Of a stretch of 7,230 nt of DNA, positions 1 through 5,626 are shown piece after piece. Made by a program: the position numbers and the translations under genes. Every line of letters starts with the position of its first letter. Positions within the stretch are counted from its first letter, which is position 1. The stretch is from Firmicutes bacterium UBA3920 (GTDB lineage: Bacteria > Bacillota > Clostridia > Caldicoprobacterales > Xylanivirgaceae). The notes under the pieces were generated by a model that did not search any database, was not told where the DNA came from, and saw only the letters and a list, made by a program, of their open reading frames with translations. The stretch lies in the NCBI GenBank assembly GCA_002386065.1, contig DGES01000108.1, forward strand, positions 4,187 to 11,416. The letters are read 5' to 3'.

Positions 1-12
1 GGAGGTTTTGAT

Positions 13-237
13 ATGGCACTTACAATAAAAAGTATGGAAAATAGTCTTCAACTAAAGTTCAAAATAGGTGAAACTGGTGAGGGTAAAGATATAACTCGAA
101 CAAAGACATTCAATAAAATAAAACCTACCATTTTAGATGAAGCCCTCAATGAAGTGGCACTTGCCCTTGTAGGACTTCAGGAAAACGAGCTAATCAGCAT
201 TATAAGAAATACACCAGTTCTATATGAAGAAGTCTAG
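13..237 (+). CDS. DUF1659 family small protein, function unknown
   Basis: A 74-residue protein with no signal peptide, membrane segment or cysteine. The order of features fits the DUF1659 family of small Bacillota proteins: an N-terminal strand region with LQLKFKIG (residues 12-19), then GKDITRTKTFNKIKP (24-38), then a helix rich in Ala and Leu ending in LQENELISIIR. The ATG start follows GGAGGT at positions 1-6 with a 6-nt gap, so the start is secure although the promoter lies outside the window. The gene is followed 38 nt later by a DUF2922 gene; these two families are known to be encoded side by side in Bacilli and Clostridia, which supports both calls. No biochemical role is established for either family that I know of. 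The family call is by eye. Confidence 0.8.
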   Translation: MALTIKSMENSLQLKFKIGETGEGKDITRTKTFNKIKPTILDEALNEVALALVGLQENELISIIRNTPVLYEEV

Positions 238-275
238 GTTAGAATAAGAAAAACAAAAAAAGGGAGGTGAGAGAT

Positions 276-491
276 GTGGCGAATGTACTTGAGATGGTAT
301 TTAAGACGGGAGAAGGTAAAAATTATCGTCTTACCTTGAATGATCCTAAAGAAGGACTAACCGGCGCAGAGGTAAGAGCAGCTATGGACCTTATAGTGTC
401 GAATGATACTTTTAATATTGAAGGTGGTTTGGTTGATCCGGTTAGTGCCGCTATAATAAGTACCGATAAGGTAGAAATAGATATTGGCTAA
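276..491 (+). CDS. DUF2922 family small protein, function unknown
   Basis: A 71-residue protein beginning MANVLEMVFKTGEGKNYRL, a pattern typical of DUF2922: a short hydrophobic strand, a Gly/Lys turn, then LTLNDPKEGLTGAEVRAAMD and a C-terminal VSAAIISTDKVEIDI strand. A longer in-frame reading from GTG at 267 is possible but that codon lies inside the Shine-Dalgarno site (GGAGGTGA, 263-270). The GTG at 276 lies 5 nt downstream of it and gives the family-typical N-terminus, so I use it. An ATG at 274 is out of frame. The protein is soluble and lacks cysteines. It is probably cotranscribed with the DUF1659 gene upstream. A YvrJ-type membrane peptide, which I recall often accompanies this pair, is not visible in the window. 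The role is unknown. Confidence 0.82.
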   Translation: MANVLEMVFKTGEGKNYRLTLNDPKEGLTGAEVRAAMDLIVSNDTFNIEGGLVDPVSAAIISTDKVEIDIG

Positions 492-527
492 TATTTTAAG
501 GGAGGGGCTGCCCCTCCCTTAAAATAT
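491..527. terminator. Perfect 37-nt palindrome after the DUF2922 gene, probable atypical terminator
   Basis: Two 17-nt arms (491-507 and 511-527) are exactly complementary around the 3-nt centre CTG. The core is GC-rich (GGGAGGGG/CCCCTCCC) with AT-rich flanks. The first arm begins on the last base of the DUF2922 stop codon. It should form a very stable hairpin at the end of the DUF1659-DUF2922 transcript and insulate it from the promoter at 553. A canonical T-tract is missing: the downstream sequence is GCTAT followed by a run of seven A (533-539). Termination, or 3'-end protection of the mRNA, is therefore inferred from position and stability. Confidence 0.65.
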
Positions 528-552
528 GCTATAAAAAAATGATATATAGTTG

Positions 553-581
553 TTGACGGGAACAAATGTTCGTATTATAAT
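553..581 (+). promoter_or_regulatory. Sigma-A-type promoter of the ComK-like gene
   Basis: TTGACG (553-558) and a perfect TATAAT (576-581) are separated by exactly 17 bp. Transcription should begin near 588. That puts the Shine-Dalgarno GGGAGGT (597-603) and ATG 613 inside the transcript and excludes the upstream in-frame starts at 550 and 580. The spacer is almost entirely occupied by the LexA-type operator listed separately. Confidence 0.85.
559..572. promoter_or_regulatory. LexA (SOS) operator within the promoter spacer
   Basis: The sequence GGAACAAATGTTCG contains the dyad GAAC-N4-GTTC and matches the Bacillus-type LexA consensus CGAACRNRYGTTYG at 13 of 14 positions; only the first C is G. 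It lies between the -35 and -10 hexamers, the position where bound LexA would block RNA polymerase. The sequence match is direct. LexA control of this gene is inferred, because lexA itself is not in the window. Confidence 0.83.
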
Positions 582-612
582 GAATAAAAAGAGGGCGGGA
601 GGTAAGGTATAT

Positions 613-1209
613 ATGCCAGAGCGAAGGTCTATTTGTAAAAAGTGGTTAGAGGACGGAATGTGTGGTGTATTGCCAATATATAATGAATATGGTGCGAATA
701 TAAGTCGTATATTATTTTATGGGAAATCCCCCATAGATGAATCCCGTCGTGTACAGACGGTTATAAAGGATATTGCAAGGGTTTTTCAAAAGGATATAGA
801 TCTCATAAAGCGAGAGGCTCGTTCTATAAGCGGACAGAGGACATGTAACGCATTACCCATATTTTATGATGTAGTACTTATTCCATTTAAAGTGAGAAAG
901 CCAATAGGAAGAGATGATGGGTCTATGGGTTATATATTTGAATCTAGTATAGATAGAGTGGATTTATGTGATAGCATTTCTTATGTATATTTAAAGGATG
1001 GTCAGAAAATAGAGATACTTGACAGTGTAAAGACCGCTAGAAACCGTATTGTAATGGGTCAGCATATAAAAGATGAGATGTTAAATATAGCCCTTTCTCA
1101 TTTTACATTTGGTGAAAAGGAAAGCATATACCATAAGATTGCGACTAAGGGTGATTTCTTTTTCTTTTTATACCATCTTTTAGCAACCAAGGATGATAAC
1201 TCTACCTAA
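613..1209 (+). CDS. Putative ComK-family competence regulator under SOS control
   Basis: A 198-residue protein without a signal peptide or membrane helix. I read it as a divergent ComK (competence transcription factor, DNA-binding activator of DNA-uptake genes). From memory of B. subtilis ComK (192 residues), blocks line up in the same order: VLP near the N-terminus (19-21); SISGQRTCNALPIF (71-84) against its SSYAGRKAGTYEV region; DVVLIPFKVRKP (86-97) against QIFLFPTLSSTRP; YVYLKDGQKIEI (124-135) against VTFSNGKTMEL; and ARNRIVMGQHIK (142-153) against FENQVYRTAWLR. Total length is also similar. Identity is low, so this is a remote call that needs a profile search. The start is ATG 613, 9 nt after GGGAGGT (597-603); longer readings from TTG 550 or ATG 580 would overlap the promoter. 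The LexA operator suggests induction by DNA damage. The neighbours recD2 and comFC fit a competence or DNA-processing role. Alternative: an uncharacterised SOS protein unrelated to ComK. Confidence 0.6.
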   Translation: MPERRSICKKWLEDGMCGVLPIYNEYGANISRILFYGKSPIDESRRVQTVIKDIARVFQKDIDLIKREARSISGQRTCNALPIFYDVVLIPFKVRKPIGRDDGSMGYIFESSIDRVDLCDSISYVYLKDGQKIEILDSVKTARNRIVMGQHIKDEMLNIALSHFTFGEKESIYHKIATKGDFFFFLYHLLATKDDNST

Positions 1210-1344
1210 ATATGTTATAATTAATTTAGCTAATAACTAAATCATATTTTATTGACATGAGAAGACTAGGAGGCAATTAGCCACATTATATTCAGTTAAT
1301 GCTGGTTGATAGATATATTATATAAAGAGGGAATTTGAATATAT
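1210..1344 (+). promoter_or_regulatory. recD2 leader region with a 35-nt hairpin (1276-1310)
   Basis: This 135-nt spacer contains a hairpin: ATTAGCCA CATTA (1276-1288) pairs with TAATG (1297-1301) and TGGTTGAT (1303-1310). That gives 13 pairs including two G-U pairs, one bulged C at 1302 and an 8-nt loop. An AGGAGG at 1268-1273 has no ATG, GTG or TTG at a usable distance. The recD2 start is preceded instead by a weaker GAGGG (1327-1331). No strong promoter is evident: TTGACA at 1252-1257 lacks a matching -10 hexamer. No terminator with a T-tract is seen, so read-through from the ComK-like gene into recD2 is possible. Confidence 0.4.
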
Positions 1345-3606
1345 ATGGTGGAAATAACGGGTATAATTGACAATGTAGTTTTTAGAAATGAATCAAATGG
1401 CTTTACTGTATTGGACATACATGAAGAAGAAAGTGGTGATCTCATAACCGCAGTTGGCGTACTTCCCTTTGCGAATGAAGGAGAAAGGGTACGTATAGGT
1501 GGAGAGTGGACTGTCCATCCCGACTATGGAGAGCAGCTTAAGATAGAACGTTTTAACACTGAGACGCCTTCTACTGAGGATGCAATAGAAAAATATCTTG
1601 CATCTGGACTCATAAAAGGAATTGGCCCTTCTACTGCAAAAAAACTTGTTAAAAAATTTGGTATAGACACATTGGATATAATTCAGTATAACCCAGATAG
1701 GCTTACTGAAGTTCCAGGTATCGGATCCAAAAAGGCACAAACTATAGCTACCTCATTTATGGAGCAGATGGAGATAAAAGAGGTAATGATATATCTTCAG
1801 ACCTACGGAATTTCGACTACTTTTTCTGTTAAAATATATAAAAAGTATGGTAACGAAACAATATCATTAATAGAAGAAAATCCATATCGTTTAGCATCGG
1901 AGGTAGAAGGGATAGGTTTTAAGACAGCTGATCGTATAGCTCAGACAATGGGAATATCATTTGATTCGCCATATAGAATAGCTGCAGGTATCCAATATGT
2001 GCTGTCACAGGCGGCAAATAATGGTCATACTTATCTTCCAAGGGAAGAACTCATAGATGAGGCATCAAATACCTTGGCAGTAGCGCCGGAGCTTGTGGAG
2101 CAGGCAATTGTGAACATGGCAGTTGAGCAGGCAATATTTATAGAAAAAATAGATGATGTAGAGGCCGTGTACTTAGCCCCATTTTATAATGCAGAGATTG
2201 GGGTGTGCCGGCGCCTTATAAAGCTAGCCACAGTTGACTTGTCATCTGATATAGACAATATAGACGATGAACTCAAGGCATTTCAAAGAGAAGAGGGCAT
2301 TATATTTGCGGGGAAACAGCGCGAGGCTATAATAGAGTCCCTATCAAACGGCGCATTAGTAATCACTGGCGGGCCTGGTACAGGCAAGACTACCACTATA
2401 AATTGTATAATAGAGTTATTTGAAAAGAGGGGTCTTAAGGTAAGCTTAGCTGCTCCCACAGGTCGAGCAGCTAAGCGCATGACCGAAACCACAGGCAGAG
2501 AAGCTAAGACAATACATAGATTATTGGAATATGGTGGTACAGAAGGTCAAGGTTTTTTCCAAAAGAATGAGGACGATCCTCTAGATTTTGATGTTGTAAT
2601 AATAGATGAGATGTCGATGGTCGATATACTTCTTATGAATAACCTATTAAAGGCAATTGTTCCTGGTACTAGGTTAATAATGGTGGGTGATAGTGATCAA
2701 TTACCATCAGTTGGTCCTGGAAATGTTCTCCGTGATATAATAAACAGTGGTATAGTAAAGGTAGTTAAATTAGATGAGATATTCAGGCAAGCAGGAGAAA
2801 GTATGATAGTATTAAATGCTCATAGGATAAATAGAGGTGAATATCCCCATTTAAATGTACGGGAACAGGATTTTTTCTTTGATAGACGTGAATCAGTAGA
2901 TGATATATTGGCGACTATAGTAGATCTTACTGTAAATAGATTGCCGGGTTTTGTCTCCTTAGATCCTACTAAAGACATACAAATTCTTACCCCTATGAGA
3001 AAGGGAAAGGTAGGTGTAAACAATTTAAATAATACCCTTCAGGAAGTTTTAAATCCCCCATCCCATGATAAAGTAGAGAGGAAATTTCGCGACATACTTT
3101 TTCGTGAAGGGGATAAGGTGATGCAGATACGTAATAACTACAATATGGAATGGACAGTGCGAATAGGTGACAATGTTATAGAAGAAGGGGAGGGTATATT
3201 TAATGGTGATGTGGGTTTTATAAACTCCATTGACCTAGAGGATAACAAGGTGACAGTTATATTCGATGAAAACAAAGAGGTGGAGTATGAATTCTCTCAA
3301 TTAGATGAACTAGAACTTGCATATGCTGTATCTATACATAAAAGTCAAGGTAGTGAGTTTCCTGTGGTACTCATACCTATAGCGTGGGGACCACCTATGT
3401 TGATGACACGGAATTTACTTTATACTGCTATAACGAGGGCAAGGGAGTTGGTAGTTCTTGTAGGAAGAGAACAAGTACTCTATAAGATGGTAGATAATAA
3501 TTATATAGCAAAGCGATACTCAGGACTTGATCATCACTTTAGAAAGATATTTACATCACTATCTATAGCAAATCAAGGTTCTCTACCCTTTGATATGAAT
3601 ACTTAA
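1345..3606 (+). CDS. recD2: RecD2-type ATP-dependent 5'-3' DNA helicase
   Basis: A 753-residue superfamily 1B helicase of the RecD2 (YrrC) type, which works without RecBC in DNA repair and replication-fork maintenance. An N-terminal OB-like region (about 1-75) precedes helix-hairpin-helix elements GIGPSTAKKL (92-101), VPGIGSKKA (123-131) and EGIGFKTADRIA (188-199). The helicase motifs are all present: I/Walker A GGPGTGKTT (342-350), Ia APTGRAAKR (370-378), II IIDEMS (419-424), III MVGDSDQLPSVG (446-457), IV ILTPMRKG (547-554), V AVSIHKSQGSEF (661-672) and VI LLYTAITRAR (691-700). The family signature N-terminus EITGIIDNVVFRNE supports the ATG start, although its Shine-Dalgarno GAGGG lies about 13 nt upstream. 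The length is normal and nothing is truncated. The gene ends 21 nt before comFC and is probably cotranscribed with it. The C-terminal tail carries QGSLPF, discussed as a finding. Confidence 0.96.
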   Translation: MVEITGIIDNVVFRNESNGFTVLDIHEEESGDLITAVGVLPFANEGERVRIGGEWTVHPDYGEQLKIERFNTETPSTEDAIEKYLASGLIKGIGPSTAKKLVKKFGIDTLDIIQYNPDRLTEVPGIGSKKAQTIATSFMEQMEIKEVMIYLQTYGISTTFSVKIYKKYGNETISLIEENPYRLASEVEGIGFKTADRIAQTMGISFDSPYRIAAGIQYVLSQAANNGHTYLPREELIDEASNTLAVAPELVEQAIVNMAVEQAIFIEKIDDVEAVYLAPFYNAEIGVCRRLIKLATVDLSSDIDNIDDELKAFQREEGIIFAGKQREAIIESLSNGALVITGGPGTGKTTTINCIIELFEKRGLKVSLAAPTGRAAKRMTETTGREAKTIHRLLEYGGTEGQGFFQKNEDDPLDFDVVIIDEMSMVDILLMNNLLKAIVPGTRLIMVGDSDQLPSVGPGNVLRDIINSGIVKVVKLDEIFRQAGESMIVLNAHRINRGEYPHLNVREQDFFFDRRESVDDILATIVDLTVNRLPGFVSLDPTKDIQILTPMRKGKVGVNNLNNTLQEVLNPPSHDKVERKFRDILFREGDKVMQIRNNYNMEWTVRIGDNVIEEGEGIFNGDVGFINSIDLEDNKVTVIFDENKEVEYEFSQLDELELAYAVSIHKSQGSEFPVVLIPIAWGPPMLMTRNLLYTAITRARELVVLVGREQVLYKMVDNNYIAKRYSGLDHHFRKIFTSLSIANQGSLPFDMNT

Positions 3607-3627
3607 TAGAGGGGATTGTAATTCAAA

Positions 3628-4359
3628 ATGAAATTGAATTTTAAGAGTTTTTTTAGAGATTTTGTTGAGATAATATATCCTAGGGCAACCGCATGTATAG
3701 CTTGTGGCAAAGAGGCTAGGCTTTATAATAGATATGGTTTTTGCGATACATGTTATGCAACCTTACCTTTCATAGAAGCTCCATATTGCAGTAAATGTGG
3801 TAGAACTATAAAAGAAGGGGAAGAATGTAATGTATGTAAGGATACAAATCACGTATTTACACAGGCTCTATCTGTATTTAAGTATGAGACACCCATATCA
3901 GATATGATACAGCGCTTTAAATATCGGAATAATACCTATCTTGCAGAACCTATGGCAAGGCTTATGGTAGATGCCATAGAAGATAGGGGATGGGAATTTG
4001 ATGGGATCGTCCCAGTTCCCCTTCATGTAAAACGTTTAAACCTTCGAGGCTATAATCAAGCGGCATATCTTGCGTATAGCATAGGAAAATTGATGGGTGG
4101 CAAAGAGGTACTTAGTACCGTACTTATAAGAATAAGAAATACCCCATCTCAGATAGGAATGGATAGGGATGAACGAATGTGGAATCTCTATAAATCTTTT
4201 GAAGTCAGGCAAGGCCATATAGTAGAAGGTAAGACAATTCTACTTGTTGATGATGTACTTACAACAGGAAGCACTGTAGATCACTGTAGTAGTGTACTTC
4301 TTGAAGCAGGTGCTCAAAAAATATATGTGGCAACCTTTGCTTCTAGTGTGTATGAATAA
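3628..4359 (+). CDS. comFC: ComFC-type phosphoribosyltransferase-fold competence protein
   Basis: A 243-residue ComF family protein, needed for transformation in several naturally competent bacteria and thought to act in the cytoplasm on incoming single-stranded DNA. The N-terminal zinc-binding region has four CxxC pairs: C23/C26, C39/C42, C54/C57 and C67/C70. A phosphoribosyltransferase-like domain follows, with VPVPLHVKRLNLRGYNQA (128-145) and the PRPP-loop motif LLVDDVLTTGST (205-216). Both are hallmarks of the family, and the protein is full length. ATG 3628 is used; AGAGGGG (3608-3614) lies a rather long 13 nt upstream and an earlier in-frame TTG at 3616 is followed directly by a stop. 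It lies between recD2 and yvyF, and the order comFC-yvyF-flgM matches B. subtilis. ComFA and ComFB are absent from the window. Confidence 0.94.
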   Translation: MKLNFKSFFRDFVEIIYPRATACIACGKEARLYNRYGFCDTCYATLPFIEAPYCSKCGRTIKEGEECNVCKDTNHVFTQALSVFKYETPISDMIQRFKYRNNTYLAEPMARLMVDAIEDRGWEFDGIVPVPLHVKRLNLRGYNQAAYLAYSIGKLMGGKEVLSTVLIRIRNTPSQIGMDRDERMWNLYKSFEVRQGHIVEGKTILLVDDVLTTGSTVDHCSSVLLEAGAQKIYVATFASSVYE

Positions 4360-4386
4360 TAGAATTTACAAGAGGGGGAATTATAT

Positions 4387-4797
4387 TTGGATATACGAAA
4401 TTGTAAGATGTGTGGACGAATTTTTAAATATAATAATGTACCATATTGTCATAGTTGTGTGTTAGAGAGAGAAGAGACGTTTGTCAAGGTTCGGGATTAT
4501 ATATGGGATCATCCTGAGGCAAACGTTTCAGAAGTTGCTGAGGAAACAGAAGTTGATGAGAAGATAATTTTGGAGTTTTTAAGAGAAGGGCGTTTAGAAC
4601 TTAAAGAGGAGAGTATAGGCTTACCTTGTGAACGTTGCGGCAGACCTATTAGGACAGGTAGATACTGCAGTGAATGTTCTAGAGAGCTGGAAGTGGAGCT
4701 TAAAAAAGGCATGTCTACATCACCTGAACATTATAAGAGAAAAACAGGTCCAGAGCAGATGTATATTGCAGATAGGATGAAGAAAAAGAAATATTGA
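4387..4797 (+). CDS. yvyF: YvyF-like flagellar-operon protein (TIGR03826 type)
   Basis: A 136-residue protein with an N-terminal zinc knuckle (C6/C9 and C21/C24), a central helix-turn-helix-like segment (about 42-72, VSEVAEETEVDEKIILEF), a second CxxC pair set (C81/C84 and C94/C97) and a basic C-terminal tail ending MKKKKY. The architecture and position match B. subtilis YvyF, encoded between comFC and flgM. Its role there is poorly defined; a regulatory or flagellar-assembly function is usually assumed. Translation starts at TTG 4387, about 8 nt after AGAGGGGG (4371-4378), and there is no competing ATG near the N-terminus. The Cys pattern starting at residue 6 supports this start. The stop codon overlaps a TTGACA hexamer (4794-4799). 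Confidence 0.88.
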   Translation: MDIRNCKMCGRIFKYNNVPYCHSCVLEREETFVKVRDYIWDHPEANVSEVAEETEVDEKIILEFLREGRLELKEESIGLPCERCGRPIRTGRYCSECSRELEVELKKGMSTSPEHYKRKTGPEQMYIADRMKKKKY

Positions 4798-4806
4798 CAA
4801 CTCCCC

Positions 4807-4833
4807 TAAATATTTTTGTTATATGGTCGATAT
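4807..4833 (+). promoter_or_regulatory. Sigma-28 (sigma-D) promoter upstream of flgM
   Basis: TAAA (4807-4810), a 15-nt spacer, then GTCGATAT (4826-4833). The Bacillota sigma-D consensus is TAAA-N14-16-GCCGATAT, so 11 of 12 fixed positions match. Transcription would begin shortly after 4833, leaving a short leader containing GAGGTGA (4854-4860) before flgM. In B. subtilis flgM also has its own sigma-D promoter, which makes the match more credible. Confidence 0.85.
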
Positions 4834-4865
4834 AATATTTGAAGAGAGAAAATGAGGTGAAAGCA

Positions 4866-5168
4866 TTGAAAATAAATGGCTCTAGATTCAATAATATAGT
4901 AAACCCATATAAGCTCAATGAGCAATATGCCCAAAAGGCAAAGAAGAAAGTTACCTCTTCGGAGCGGGATGAGGTCATTCTTTCAGAAGAAGCTCAGAGG
5001 TTACAATCTACAAAAGTAGATAAACACACTATTGAAAAGATAAAAAACGATCGTGCTAAGAGGGTAGACGAGGTAAAAGCACTTATAGAAGAGGGCCAAT
5101 ATCAAGTAGATGCCGAATTAGTGGCCGATAAGATGTTGGATAATGTGTTATATGATAAGAAGGTGTGA
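4866..5168 (+). CDS. flgM: FlgM, anti-sigma-28 factor
   Basis: A 100-residue FlgM, which binds and inhibits the flagellar sigma factor sigma-28 until the hook is complete. The N-terminus MKINGSRFNNIVNPYKLNE (1-19) is typical of Bacillota FlgM. The conserved DEVILSEEAQ (35-44) and the C-terminal sigma-binding helices RVDEVKALIEEG and VDAELVADKMLDNVL (66-95) follow. I start at TTG 4866, 5 nt after GAGGTGA (4854-4860). A longer frame from TTG 4839 would add nine residues, lacks a Shine-Dalgarno site and would begin at about the predicted transcription start. A sigma-28 promoter lies directly upstream, so the gene is probably under feedback control by the factor it inhibits. Confidence 0.93.
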   Translation: MKINGSRFNNIVNPYKLNEQYAQKAKKKVTSSERDEVILSEEAQRLQSTKVDKHTIEKIKNDRAKRVDEVKALIEEGQYQVDAELVADKMLDNVLYDKKV

Positions 5169-5173
5169 CAATC

Positions 5174-5605
5174 ATGCAAAAGGTTATATGGGAAATAGCT
5201 GATATCTTGGAAAAAGAGCTTCATATACAGAAAGAGCTTTTAGGACTTTCAAAAGAGCTTACCGATGTAATTATAAACGGAGAGATAAAGGAACTTGATA
5301 ATATACTCAAGGTTCAGCAGACAATGATAATGACCCTTGGAAAGTTAGAGGAAGAGCGTATGGAGATTGCAAGTAGATTAGGTGATGAAGATATTACAAT
5401 GACTGACCTCATAGCTAGGGCAGAAGGCAAGCTTGCTGTGAGATTACAAGAACTATTCGATGATTTTTCTTATGTAATAGATGAACAAAAGACTATAAAT
5501 AATATAAACAAAAAACTGTTAAAGACAAATCTTGAATATATAGAGTTTACATTAAGTAATCTCACGGGTAATAAAACTATAAATTTGTTTGATGAAAAGG
5601 CATAA
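5174..5605 (+). CDS. flgN: FlgN-type flagellar export chaperone (YvyG)
   Basis: A 143-residue, mostly helical, charged protein with no cysteines, typical of FlgN chaperones that bind FlgK and FlgL before export through the flagellar type III apparatus. Long amphipathic helices cover roughly residues 3-70 and 78-125, and the C-terminal part contains INNINKKLLKTNLEYIEFTLSNL, a region family members share. The ATG at 5174 lies 8 nt after AGAAGGTG (5158-5165). A GTG at 5165 would extend the protein by three residues but lies within that site. The start is 5 nt after the flgM stop, and flgK follows after 21 nt, so the chaperone is encoded directly before its likely client. The assignment relies on position as well as sequence. 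Confidence 0.87.
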   Translation: MQKVIWEIADILEKELHIQKELLGLSKELTDVIINGEIKELDNILKVQQTMIMTLGKLEEERMEIASRLGDEDITMTDLIARAEGKLAVRLQELFDDFSYVIDEQKTINNINKKLLKTNLEYIEFTLSNLTGNKTINLFDEKA

Positions 5606-5626
5606 TAAATATATAGGGGTGAGAAG

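Noticed and set aside
550..612. N-terminal extension of the ComK-like protein from TTG 550 or ATG 580
   Set aside because: These codons lie within or before the -10 element of a strong promoter. GGGAGGT at 597-603 fits ATG 613.
1224..1242. Inverted repeat ATTTAG / CTAAAT as a terminator of the ComK-like gene
   Set aside because: Only 6 bp, AT-rich, with no T-tract; unlikely to stop transcription.
1238..1250. ComK-box-like TAAA-N5-TTTT upstream of recD2
   Set aside because: A functional ComK site needs two such boxes at set spacing. The possible partner at 1217-1229 matches poorly, and such motifs arise often in AT-rich DNA.
1252..1280. TTGACA at 1252-1257 as a sigma-A promoter for recD2
   Set aside because: No acceptable -10 hexamer is found 16-18 nt downstream; the sequence there reads around CAATTAG. 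A weak TTCAGT-N17-TATATT (1291-1319) has only a 3 of 6 -35 match.
1393..1740. Minus-strand open frame of 115 codons inside recD2
   Set aside because: It overlaps fully with well-conserved recD2 sequence, has no family resemblance and its composition is that of an antisense shadow.
4839..4865. Longer FlgM from TTG 4839 or GTG 4857
   Set aside because: No Shine-Dalgarno precedes either; GAGGTGA at 4854-4860 overlaps GTG 4857, and TTG 4866 gives the family-typical N-terminus.
4715..4978. Minus-strand open frame across the yvyF-flgM junction
   Set aside because: It runs antisense through two recognised genes and a sigma-28 promoter, with no recognisable protein features.
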